Source: Planctomycetaceae bacterium (GTDB lineage: Bacteria; Planctomycetota; Planctomycetia; Pirellulales; Pirellulaceae). From it: 5,316 nucleotides of DNA. Below the pieces are notes generated by a model. The model was given only the letters and a program-made list of their open reading frames with translations, made no database searches and was not told where the DNA came from. Of this stretch, positions 1 through 5,316 are shown piece after piece (the stretch's first letter is position 1; the number at the start of each line of letters is the position of its first letter). The translations under genes and the position numbers were made by a program. The stretch covers positions 1 through 5,316 of the forward strand of contig SXHS01000330.1 of the NCBI GenBank assembly GCA_005773145.1. Direction: 5' to 3'.

Positions 1-2961
1 CGGGCCTTTCCCAAGCTGCAATTTACCGCGCCGACGGTTGTTGCTAGTGCTCCGGGCATGTCGCGGCTCTTTGTCGCACAGCGCGATGGAACGATTGTCT
101 CCTTTCCACTTCAGGACGCCGTCGAGGAGTCCGACACGATGTTAAGCCTCCGGGATTTGGTGGCCAAACGTGATCTGGATAGGGAATTCGATTCGTTCTA
201 TGGGCTCACCTTTCATCCCCAGTTCGCCACCAACCGCTATTGCTATGTGTGCTACGTCGTGAATCGGAAAGGTGAGGGCCCGCCCTTGGAGGATGGTACG
301 CGTGTCTCACGTTTCACCGTGTCCCAGCTCGACCCGCCGCGCTGTGATCCGGATAGCGAGCAGATCATCATCACCTGGCGTGCCGGCGGTCATAACGGCG
401 GTTGTATTGAGTTTGGGCCAGATGGCTGCCTGTACATTTCCAGCGGGGACGGCAGCAGCGTCTTTCCTCCCGACAGCCTGAATGCAGGGCAAGACGTTTC
501 CAATTTGTTGTCGTCCATTTTGCGGATTGATGTGGATCATGTCGAGGCGGGCAAGCCTTACTCAATCCCCAACGACAATCCACTGGTAAACATTCCTGGG
601 GCCCGCGGTGAGATCTGGGCCTATGGTCTGCGCAATCCCTGGAAGATGACGTTCGATCGCCAGACCGGCGACCTTTGGGTCGGGGATGTGGGATGGGAAC
701 TGTGGGAGACGCTCAATCGTGTTCGGCCCGGAGACAATTATGGATGGAGCATCGTGGAGGCGTCCCAGTCCGTACATCCTGAGGGGAAGCGAGGCCCCAC
801 ACCCATCGTTCCCCCAACCGTGGCCATTCCCCACACCGAAGGGGCGTCGATCACGGCCGGTTATACCTATCGGGGTTCCAAGTATCCGGCCTTGCGCGGC
901 ACATACATCTGGGGCGACTTTGAAACACGCCGCATCTGGGGCATGGCGGTGGACGGCGAGAAACTGGGCCCACGCTACGATTTGGCCAACGCCTCCGTCC
1001 GACTCTCGGCATTTGGGCAAGATCAGGACGGGGAACTGTACTTGGCCGATTACGATCAAGGGACCTTACATGGTCTCGTGCCCAACGACGAAAAACCGCG
1101 CACGCAGCGATTTCCGCAACGCCTGAGCGAATCCGGCCTGTTTTCAGACGTCGCGACGCAGCGAGTGGCAGCAGGCGTCGTCCCCTTTTCGATTAACGTT
1201 CCCCAATGGGCAGACTTTGCCACCTCCGAATGGTTCATCGGCGTGCCGGGCTCGGCCAGCATTAAGGTTCATGATCAACCCTATACCGTTCCAGGCACTC
1301 AATATCAGCGCATGATGGATTTCCCGGCCGACACCGTGTTGGCCAAAACGCTGTCGCTCGAGATGGAACGCGGCAATCCGACCACCCAACGGCGCGTGGA
1401 AACGCAAATACTCCATTACGATGGAACACTCTGGAGAGGCTACGCCTATGAGTGGAATGACGAGCAGACCGACGCGCACTTAGTCGCGGCAACGGGAAAA
1501 GAACGCGAGTTCACCGTTAAAGACGCCGCCAGTGAGGGGGGCCAGCGGAAGCAAACATGGCGTTTCGTCGGACGTCAGGAGTGCATCCGCTGTCATAACC
1601 CGTGGGCGGAGAATACGCTGGCCTTCACCATTCCGCAACTCAATCGACCCGCACTCCGCGAAATGGGGGGCATGAATCAGATTTCGCTGCTTCGACAAAT
1701 GGGGTTGTTGGAATCCGATGAATCTTCGCCGGCTCCAGCCAAACTCCCCGTCTTCGCCGATCCACGAGACTCTTCGGACTCGGTCCAATTGCGTGCGCGA
1801 TCGTACCTTCATGCCAATTGCGCCCACTGTCATCGCTTCGCCGCAGGTGGGGCCGCCCGACTCTACTTGAACTTCGATGTGGCCAACCATCAGACCGAAG
1901 CGATCGGCCTTCGTCCCAGTCAAGGGACGTTTGGCATGGCCCATCCGCTGATCATTGCACCGGGCGACCCATATCGATCAACCTTATTCTATCGCATCTC
2001 CACCGAAGGTCCCGGCCGCATGCCCCATATTGGTTCACGAATCGTCGATGCCCACGGGGTAGCGCTCATTGACGATTGGATCCGCCAACTCCCCATCGAT
2101 TTACAAGAGTCCGCTTGGATCCAAGAGCTTGCCAAACTGGATGAAGCGCCGTTCCGTTCCACCGAGGCCACCGCTCGGCCCACCGCCCTTGACGAACGGT
2201 CTCGTAGTCTCGCCACGGCCCAAGGACGCGATCAGCCGAATGATGAAGACGTTCGCCAGGCCAAGCTGGCTCTCGATCGTGAGTCAGCCGAACTGTCTGC
2301 AGATCGTGCTCGCAGCCGAGATCGATTGTTCCACCAATTGCTGGCGACCAGCGAACGCGCCATGCGTTTGGCTCAGGCCATCCGCCAGGGACAACTACCG
2401 CCGAGCGTTCGCTCACAGGCGGTGACGCTGGGTAGCACCAGCCCTGAGGAACCCATTCGGAACTTGTTCGAGTCGTTCATCCCCGAGGAGCGACGAGTCA
2501 AACGTCTCGGCGATCAAGTCCATGCTGATCAGATCATGCCACTCGTCGGCGATGCTCTGCGAGGGAAACAACTCTGGGCGAGCCCGTCCGTGCAATGCAA
2601 GAATTGCCATCGCATTGGCCAGGAAGGAGGCGAATTGGGGCCCATACTGACCGACGTTGGAAAGCGACTCAATCGCCCGCAGTTGATCGAGAGCCTATTA
2701 GAGCCGTCGAAAACGATCGACCCCAAGTTTCGCTCGTGGCTCGTACGCATGGAAGATGGTCGGCAGGAAACCGGCCTGCTGATAGAACAGACCGATGCGA
2801 CGATCGTGTTGCGAAATACCAAGCACGAGATCATCCGCTTGGATGCCGAGGATGCTGAACTGAGCCCGCAAGCCACATCATTGATGCCCGATCGACAACT
2901 GAGCAGTCTCACGGCCCAACAGGCGGCCGACCTGTTGGCCTATCTCGAGTCGCTAAAATAA
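1..2961 (+). CDS. PQQ-dependent sugar-dehydrogenase-like protein fused to diheme and PVC-type monoheme cytochrome domains (5' partial)
   Basis: The reading frame is open from base 1, so the ATG at 58 is internal: the 19 codons before it read as normal propeller sequence (RAFPKLQF...). The true start and any export signal lie left of the window. Numbering visible codons from base 1, residues about 1-360 resemble the soluble glucose/aldose dehydrogenase propeller (GSDH family): HNGG at 131-134 supplies the likely catalytic His131, followed by FGPDG, GLRNPW (209-214; Arg211-Asn212), GDVGW, GDNYGW (244-249), AGYTYRG (286-292) and a final blade GQDQDGELYLADY. Residues about 375-700 match the SO2930/HNE_0200 diheme type (TIGR03806): YEWNDEQTDAHLV, heme sites CIRCH (528-532) and CAHCH (607-611), and a likely axial Met674 in GRMPHIG. 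A charged linker follows. Residues about 850-986 are a PVC-type heme domain with CKNCH (866-870) and a possible axial Met962. Family knowledge implies a periplasmic or envelope quinoprotein that feeds electrons from sugar oxidation to its own cytochromes. The substrate is unknown. The order of domains is clear; activity is inferred. Confidence 0.9.
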   Translation, partial: RAFPKLQFTAPTVVASAPGMSRLFVAQRDGTIVSFPLQDAVEESDTMLSLRDLVAKRDLDREFDSFYGLTFHPQFATNRYCYVCYVVNRKGEGPPLEDGTRVSRFTVSQLDPPRCDPDSEQIIITWRAGGHNGGCIEFGPDGCLYISSGDGSSVFPPDSLNAGQDVSNLLSSILRIDVDHVEAGKPYSIPNDNPLVNIPGARGEIWAYGLRNPWKMTFDRQTGDLWVGDVGWELWETLNRVRPGDNYGWSIVEASQSVHPEGKRGPTPIVPPTVAIPHTEGASITAGYTYRGSKYPALRGTYIWGDFETRRIWGMAVDGEKLGPRYDLANASVRLSAFGQDQDGELYLADYDQGTLHGLVPNDEKPRTQRFPQRLSESGLFSDVATQRVAAGVVPFSINVPQWADFATSEWFIGVPGSASIKVHDQPYTVPGTQYQRMMDFPADTVLAKTLSLEMERGNPTTQRRVETQILHYDGTLWRGYAYEWNDEQTDAHLVAATGKEREFTVKDAASEGGQRKQTWRFVGRQECIRCHNPWAENTLAFTIPQLNRPALREMGGMNQISLLRQMGLLESDESSPAPAKLPVFADPRDSSDSVQLRARSYLHANCAHCHRFAAGGAARLYLNFDVANHQTEAIGLRPSQGTFGMAHPLIIAPGDPYRSTLFYRISTEGPGRMPHIGSRIVDAHGVALIDDWIRQLPIDLQESAWIQELAKLDEAPFRSTEATARPTALDERSRSLATAQGRDQPNDEDVRQAKLALDRESAELSADRARSRDRLFHQLLATSERAMRLAQAIRQGQLPPSVRSQAVTLGSTSPEEPIRNLFESFIPEERRVKRLGDQVHADQIMPLVGDALRGKQLWASPSVQCKNCHRIGQEGGELGPILTDVGKRLNRPQLIESLLEPSKTIDPKFRSWLVRMEDGRQETGLLIEQTDATIVLRNTKHEIIRLDAEDAELSPQATSLMPDRQLSSLTAQQAADLLAYLESLK

Positions 2962-2991
2962 AAAGTAAGTGGCACAGGCATCTTGCCTGTG
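2955..2991 (-). terminator. Possible terminator of the minus-strand peptidase gene
   Basis: Read on the minus strand, the perfect 8-bp hairpin at 2973-2991 is followed, after CC, by a T-rich stretch (ACTTACTTTTTATTTT) reaching 2955. That order fits an intrinsic terminator for the gene ending at 3025. The T-rich run is interrupted and slightly displaced from the stem, so the fit is imperfect. On the plus strand no T tract follows the hairpin, so it is a weaker terminator candidate for the dehydrogenase gene. Confidence 0.35.
2973..2991. repeat. Perfect 8-bp stem, 3-nt loop palindrome
   Basis: CACAGGCA and TGCCTGTG flank the loop TCT, 12 bases after the stop codon of the dehydrogenase gene. 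The 19-base format of 8-bp stem plus 3-base loop, and the core CAGGCA...TGCCTG, recur in the hairpin at 5129-5147, where the second base pair is C-G instead of A-T. This looks like one member of a dispersed palindrome family. I recall similar intergenic palindromes as common in planctomycete genomes, but have not checked this. Confidence 0.75.
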
Positions 2992-3011
2992 GTCTGATCC
3001 GACCCAGACCA
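2990..3011. repeat. Second hairpin overlapping the first
   Basis: TGGTCTG (2990-2996) pairs with CAGACCA (3005-3011) around an 8-base loop. Its left arm shares bases 2990-2991 with the right arm of the preceding hairpin, so both cannot be fully paired at once. It lies 14 bases from the stop codon of the minus-strand peptidase gene. It has no T tract and no recognised function. Confidence 0.55.
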
Positions 3012-3024
3012 TTCCACCCAATCG

Positions 3025-4350
3025 CTAGCGGCCCGAGGCAGCCATCCCGGACGGATGCCAACCTCCAAACAAATCTTCCCAATAAACGCGGGCCTGCGCG
3101 GCCAGCTCGGGATCCACGGTCCGTGGGAACGGCAGTTCAGGACACGTGGCCAACGTCTCCAAGAATGATGCACTCGTATCGAGAATGCGGGCGACTAGAT
3201 CAAACGAGACTCGGGACATATCGTCATCGGGCCGATGATGAAAGAAACGGCCAGCCACACAATTGGGCCGGATGAGAAATGCGCTGGGGATGCCGGCCGC
3301 AACAAACGGAAAATGATCCGCATAGGGGTTCACGGCCCGCCGCGGCGCGACCCACAGATCACGTTCCTCGAATCGCGCCACCAACCAATCGGCCATCGCA
3401 TCCGAGCCGTTGACAATCAGATCGGTCCAGCCCATGTGGGAGCCAATCGAGTCGATATTCCACATGAACCGCGTGTATTGCTGAACTGCTTCGCGATGGC
3501 GTCGCACGTAGACGGCGCTGCCAACCGACAACTGCTCTTCAGCCCCAAAGCTGATCAATCGTATGCCGCGTTGACGACGTTGGCCCGCCAACACGCGCGC
3601 TAGTTCCAGCACGGCGATCACTCCCGTCCCGTTGTCATCCGCGCCGATCGAATCGGCCTGCGTGTCATGGTGTCCGCCAACCACGATCCATTCGTCGCCG
3701 TCTCCGGGCAGGTCGATGATGACATTGCTGGATTCACTATCACGCATGCCCCCATGCACCGTCAGCCGTGCCGCCGTGGCTCCGTCCGTATGCCACTGCC
3801 ACGCGTCTTGATAGGCGACGTTAACCGTTGGCAAGGCGCCAATCGCGCGTGTGTATTCGGGGAACATACCATCGGCCAGGGGTACGCTGCCCGGATAGCG
3901 AATATCCACAAACATCAGAAATGCCGGCTCGGCGGCAATCAAGCGTCGATAGTGTTCGCGCGATTCGATGTGGCTCCCCAGATGGACAACGGCACGCCCC
4001 TTAAGATGCCCCAAGTCAGGGCGGCGGTACTCGGTTGGCGCTTCAAAAAAAACCAGCGGCGCTTCGACCGGCACTCCCCCCGTGCCAGGCGTATTACTGA
4101 ACAGAGAGCACGGGAACGATTTCCACACGCCCCCCATCTGAATCTCGACCCGTTCGGCTGTCACATCGCGCTGCCGCACGGGAAACGGCTCGATTCGCAC
4201 CTCCGCGCCACACCGGCGCCCCTCGTCGGCGATGTAGGCGGCGGCGCTCCGCTCTCCCTCCCCGCCAGCCAGCCGTACGCCAATTTCCTCCGTCAAGACC
4301 CGCAAGTGCCGCCGTAGATTCTCGGCCGAAACCGCGCTCGCTCCCCCCAT
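3025..4350 (-). CDS. M28-family zinc peptidase (aminopeptidase-like), cytoplasmic form
   Basis: This 441-residue protein has the layout of M28 metallopeptidases, which use two zinc ions to remove N-terminal residues from peptides. The N-terminal part (12-60) carries the usual helix with IGVRLAGGEGE. A segment around 95-185 (LKGRAVVHLG at 116-125) resembles an inserted PA-like region. The catalytic core follows: H227-x-D229 in GGHHDTQ, D239 in GADDNGTG as bridging ligand, E271 (general base) and E272 (ligand) in GAEEQ, D300 in WNIDSIG, and H372 in HHRPDDD. All expected ligands are therefore present, which argues for an active enzyme. There is no signal peptide: the N terminus MGGASAVSAENLRRHLR is polar, so a cytoplasmic location is inferred, although many M28 enzymes are exported. 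The ATG start is supported by GAGGGG six bases upstream. The gene converges on the dehydrogenase gene and diverges from the acyltransferase gene. The substrate cannot be told; M28 glutaminyl cyclases and carboxypeptidases share this fold. Confidence 0.88.
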   Translation of the reverse strand: MGGASAVSAENLRRHLRVLTEEIGVRLAGGEGERSAAAYIADEGRRCGAEVRIEPFPVRQRDVTAERVEIQMGGVWKSFPCSLFSNTPGTGGVPVEAPLVFFEAPTEYRRPDLGHLKGRAVVHLGSHIESREHYRRLIAAEPAFLMFVDIRYPGSVPLADGMFPEYTRAIGALPTVNVAYQDAWQWHTDGATAARLTVHGGMRDSESSNVIIDLPGDGDEWIVVGGHHDTQADSIGADDNGTGVIAVLELARVLAGQRRQRGIRLISFGAEEQLSVGSAVYVRRHREAVQQYTRFMWNIDSIGSHMGWTDLIVNGSDAMADWLVARFEERDLWVAPRRAVNPYADHFPFVAAGIPSAFLIRPNCVAGRFFHHRPDDDMSRVSFDLVARILDTSASFLETLATCPELPFPRTVDPELAAQARVYWEDLFGGWHPSGMAASGR

Positions 4351-4356
4351 AGTATG

Positions 4357-4362
4357 CCCCTC
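4357..4362 (-). promoter_or_regulatory. Ribosome binding site of the M28 peptidase gene
   Basis: On the minus strand GAGGGG lies six bases before the ATG at 4350. It is a purine-rich Shine-Dalgarno-like site at normal spacing and supports this start over later methionines. Confidence 0.55.
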
Positions 4363-4409
4363 AACTTGTCGGAACCGCGTGCCATTACACCTAAGGCGTG
4401 AGAAACCTT

Positions 4410-4427
4410 ATCATAGAGGGAATCCCT
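4410..4427 (-). promoter_or_regulatory. Candidate -10 box with adjacent palindrome
   Basis: On the minus strand TATGAT (4410-4415) differs from the consensus -10 box at one base and would give a leader of about 50 bases for the peptidase gene. I see no good -35 box at 16-18 bases upstream. One base upstream of TATGAT lies an 11-base inverted repeat, AGGGA-N-TCCCT (4417-4427), in the position of a promoter spacer, as some operators are. Both motifs are short enough to arise by chance. The rest of the 4351-4517 gap shows only the two ribosome binding sites; no clear promoter for the acyltransferase gene was found. Confidence 0.2.
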
Positions 4428-4505
4428 TGGCTATTGGATCGAGGCCACGGTGCCAGTACAGCGCTCCATTGCCAGGGTCGAACCGTTTACAAACCCGGCA
4501 TCGCC

Positions 4506-4510
4506 AAGGA
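4506..4510 (+). promoter_or_regulatory. Ribosome binding site that decides the acyltransferase start
   Basis: AAGGA lies seven bases before the ATG at 4518, a near-ideal Shine-Dalgarno site. The longer reading from GTG at 4398 has AAGG only one base before it, too close to serve. Confidence 0.65.
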
Positions 4511-4517
4511 CAACTTC

Positions 4518-5027
4518 ATGATCCGTTCTCTGCAGATCCGTCGCGAGCTTACCGATGCCGAACAGAAGCAACTCTTTGAATGGGAGCCCGATGTCTTCCG
4601 TGGCGACGAGTACGGATTGCAGTGGCGGCCGGCGGACGTCCACATCGTCGGTTATCTGGATGATGCACCGATCAGCCATGTTGGTATGGTCACCCACCAT
4701 GTCAAGGTTGGCAAGCAACACTGCTATGTGGGCGGCGTTGGCGGTGTGATCACCGTTAAGTCTCATCAAAAGCAAGGCTGGGCCGCCGCATGTCTCGAGC
4801 GGGCGCGCGAGACCCTCATCGAGGAATTCGCTGTCGACTACGGTTTTCTATTTTGCCAAGATCGGTTCGTCCCATTCTACGGCAGCCTCGGCTGGCGCCT
4901 GCTCCCTGACAAGGTCACGATTGATCAACCACAAGGCAAAGTCCTCGCACCGGTCCACTCCATGGTGCTCGAATTCGACAAACCATGGCCGGATGGCCCG
5001 GTCGATATCGAGAGCCTTCCCTGGTAG
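4518..5027 (+). CDS. GNAT-fold N-acyltransferase (resembles the AAC(2')/NodA side of the superfamily)
   Basis: The 169-residue protein fits a single GNAT domain, which transfers an acyl group from acyl-CoA (or another carrier) to an amine. The start at 4518 rests on the strong AAGGA site; the frame stays open to a GTG at 4398, but those 40 extra residues (MRNLIIEGIPWLLDRGHG...) look unlike a GNAT N terminus. Numbered from 4518, WRPADVHIVGY (36-46) begins the central sheet, ISHVGMV and a VGK turn follow, then VITVKSHQKQGWA (77-89) is the acyl-CoA pyrophosphate loop in the form Q-x-x-G-x-A (Gln84, Gly87, Ala89). FYGSLGW (120-126) is the typical C-terminal motif, with Tyr121 as a possible general acid. 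The order WRPxD...H...VG...GGVGGV recalls AAC(2') aminoglycoside acetyltransferases and the nodulation acyltransferase NodA, but this is by eye. The substrate is unknown. No signal peptide or membrane segment is seen. The gene is divergent from the peptidase gene. Confidence 0.82.
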   Translation: MIRSLQIRRELTDAEQKQLFEWEPDVFRGDEYGLQWRPADVHIVGYLDDAPISHVGMVTHHVKVGKQHCYVGGVGGVITVKSHQKQGWAAACLERARETLIEEFAVDYGFLFCQDRFVPFYGSLGWRLLPDKVTIDQPQGKVLAPVHSMVLEFDKPWPDGPVDIESLPW

Positions 5028-5099
5028 CCCTATCGGGCAACGCCCTTGTCCATACCAACATTTCCGGAGTCGGCATCCGTGCGGCCGCATCGGTCTTTT
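5028..5099. other. Intergenic stretch with short palindromes only
   Basis: This stretch follows the acyltransferase stop codon. GGGC-AAC-GCCC (5035-5045) is a four-bp stem followed by TTGT, and GCCC-TATC-GGGC (5027-5038) is an alternative fold sharing bases with it. TGCGGCCGCA (5080-5089) is a perfect 10-base palindrome. None is strong enough to call a terminator, and no open frame with coding character was seen. Confidence 0.4.
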
Positions 5100-5117
5100 G
5101 TGGGCCAACGGTCCCAC
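5100..5117 (+). repeat. Hairpin a of the dyad element (left)
   Basis: GTGGG (5100-5104) pairs with CCCAC (5113-5117) around an 8-base loop containing CCAACGG. The sequence GGGCCAA in it recurs at 5171-5177 and, inverted, at 5221-5227, so this hairpin also resembles hairpin c. Confidence 0.5.
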
Positions 5118-5118
5118 G

Positions 5119-5147
5119 GTTTACATAGCCCAGGCAGAATGCCTGGG
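5119..5147 (+). repeat. Hairpin b of the dyad element (left) with its leader block
   Basis: GTTTACATAG leads into the stem CCCAGGCA (5129-5136), loop GAA and TGCCTGGG (5140-5147), a perfect 8-bp stem. The mate at 5252-5280 has the same leader and outer stem but different inner pairs. Confidence 0.75.
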
Positions 5148-5169
5148 AATTTGTCTCGTTGATATCATG

Positions 5170-5192
5170 AGGGCCAAGGGCCCGACCGTTTG
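5170..5192 (+). repeat. Hairpin c of the dyad element (left)
   Basis: GGGCC (5171-5175), loop AAG, GGCCC (5179-5183), followed by GACCGTTTG. The 23-base block matches the reverse complement of 5206-5228 at 19 positions. Confidence 0.65.
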
Positions 5193-5205
5193 TAGATCCC
5201 CCCAT

Positions 5206-5228
5206 CAGAGGGCCGGGCCGTTGGCCCT
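5206..5228 (-). repeat. Hairpin c' of the dyad element (right)
   Basis: This is the inverted mate of 5170-5192. GGGCC (5215-5219) pairs with GGCCC (5223-5227) around loop GTT, which reads AAC on the minus strand against AAG in the left copy. Confidence 0.65.
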
Positions 5229-5251
5229 AACGGTTCTCGGACATCCTTTTA

Positions 5252-5280
5252 CCCAGTCCGATGGACTGGGCTATGCAAAC
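5252..5280 (-). repeat. Hairpin b' of the dyad element (right) with its leader block
   Basis: CCCAGTCC (5252-5259), loop GAT, GGACTGGG (5263-5270), then CTATGCAAAC. On the minus strand it reads GTTTGCATAG and then the stem, as in the left copy. Three inner base pairs differ from the left copy and every one is still paired. Confidence 0.75.
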
Positions 5281-5283
5281 GGC

Positions 5284-5296
5284 GGGGCTTTGCCCC
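5284..5296 (-). repeat. Hairpin a' of the dyad element (right)
   Basis: GGGGC (5284-5288), loop TTT, GCCCC (5292-5296). It sits at the same distance from hairpin b' as hairpin a does from b, but its sequence has diverged. CCCC (5293-5296) can instead pair with GGGG just after it (5300-5303), a competing fold. The remaining bases to 5316 carry nothing recognisable beyond GGGGAC twice. Confidence 0.5.
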
Positions 5297-5316
5297 TCGG
5301 GGGACGAACCGGGGAC

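Larger units (their letters stand above)
5100..5296. repeat. Composite dyad element of six hairpins (a-b-c-c'-b'-a')
   Basis: Two arms of about 95 bases face each other around an axis near 5199. Each arm holds, from the outside in, a GC-rich hairpin (a), the block GTTTRCATAGCCCAG that opens an 8-bp hairpin (b), a spacer of 22 or 23 bases, and a GGGCC-AAS-GGCCC hairpin (c). The b leader blocks match at 14 of 15 bases and the c blocks at 19 of 23; spacers and b stem centres have diverged. Summing paired coordinates gives 10398-10399 for a, b and c alike, so the symmetry covers the whole element. It contains no gene. The format suggests a REP-doublet or MITE-like non-coding repeat, possibly mobilised by an enzyme encoded elsewhere; that part is inference. 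Confidence 0.75.

Noticed and set aside
241..255. A fourth heme-like motif, CYVCY
   Set aside because: The spacing matches CXXCH but the required histidine is tyrosine, and it falls within a propeller strand, so it is not counted as a heme site.
562..1059. A 165-codon open frame on the minus strand
   Set aside because: It is antisense to the propeller domain of the dehydrogenase gene, rich in residues expected from reverse reading, and without a recognised motif.
2973..3011. CRISPR-like or tRNA-like structure in the convergent gap
   Set aside because: There are only two unrelated short hairpins, no repeated units with spacers, and no cloverleaf arms.
3667..4317. A 216-codon open frame on the plus strand
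   Set aside because: It lies wholly antisense to the M28 peptidase gene, whose metal-ligand motifs prove the other strand. Its product has unremarkable, low-coherence sequence and no domain I recognise.
4398..4517. A 40-residue N-terminal extension of the acyltransferase from a GTG start
   Set aside because: There is no usable ribosome binding site at 4398, the extra sequence does not look like a GNAT N terminus, and AAGGA at 4506-4510 strongly favours 4518.
5080..5089. TGCGGCCGCA as an operator
   Set aside because: It is a perfect palindrome but only ten bases long, GC-rich, and located downstream of a gene with no promoter elements around it.
4915..5205. A 96-codon open frame on the minus strand crossing the repeat element
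   Set aside because: It reads through the acyltransferase gene's 3' end and the hairpins. Small frames over such palindromes are a known source of false gene calls.

Overview
The window looks like chromosomal DNA of a planctomycete (phylum Planctomycetota) or a close PVC-group relative. The main reason is the C-terminal heme domain of the first gene, which has the layout of the Pirellula/Verrucomicrobium-type heme-binding domain (TIGR02603). Supporting this are moderately GC-rich coding DNA and short intergenic palindromes of a style I associate with these genomes. No search was run, so the phylum is an inference from family recognition.

Layout. (1) 1-2961, plus strand: a very large secreted-type redox protein whose 5' end lies left of the window. 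It joins a PQQ-dependent sugar-dehydrogenase-like beta-propeller, a diheme cytochrome domain of the SO2930/HNE_0200 type, a charged helical linker and a PVC-type monoheme domain, with three CXXCH sites in all. (2) 2962-3024: a 63-base gap between convergent genes, filled by two overlapping hairpins. (3) 3025-4350, minus strand: an M28-family zinc aminopeptidase-like protein with a complete predicted metal-ligand set and no export signal. (4) 4351-4517: the gap between two divergent genes, with a ribosome binding site for each and a weak promoter-like site. (5) 4518-5027, plus strand: a GNAT-fold N-acyltransferase of 169 residues, started at an internal ATG with a good Shine-Dalgarno sequence. 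(6) 5028-5316: no gene. It holds a roughly 200-base dyad made of six small hairpins arranged a-b-c-c'-b'-a' around an axis near 5199.

How the parts relate. The three genes alternate in strand (convergent, then divergent), so they do not form an operon and nothing ties them to one pathway. The first protein would act outside the cytoplasmic membrane, oxidising a sugar or related alcohol and passing electrons along its own hemes. The peptidase and acyltransferase look cytoplasmic and are probably independent housekeeping or accessory functions.

The least ordinary items are the three-heme fusion architecture and the palindromic element at the right edge. The two inverted arms of that element differ in the hairpin stem sequence but keep pairing by compensatory changes. 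No wholly new multi-gene system is evident.
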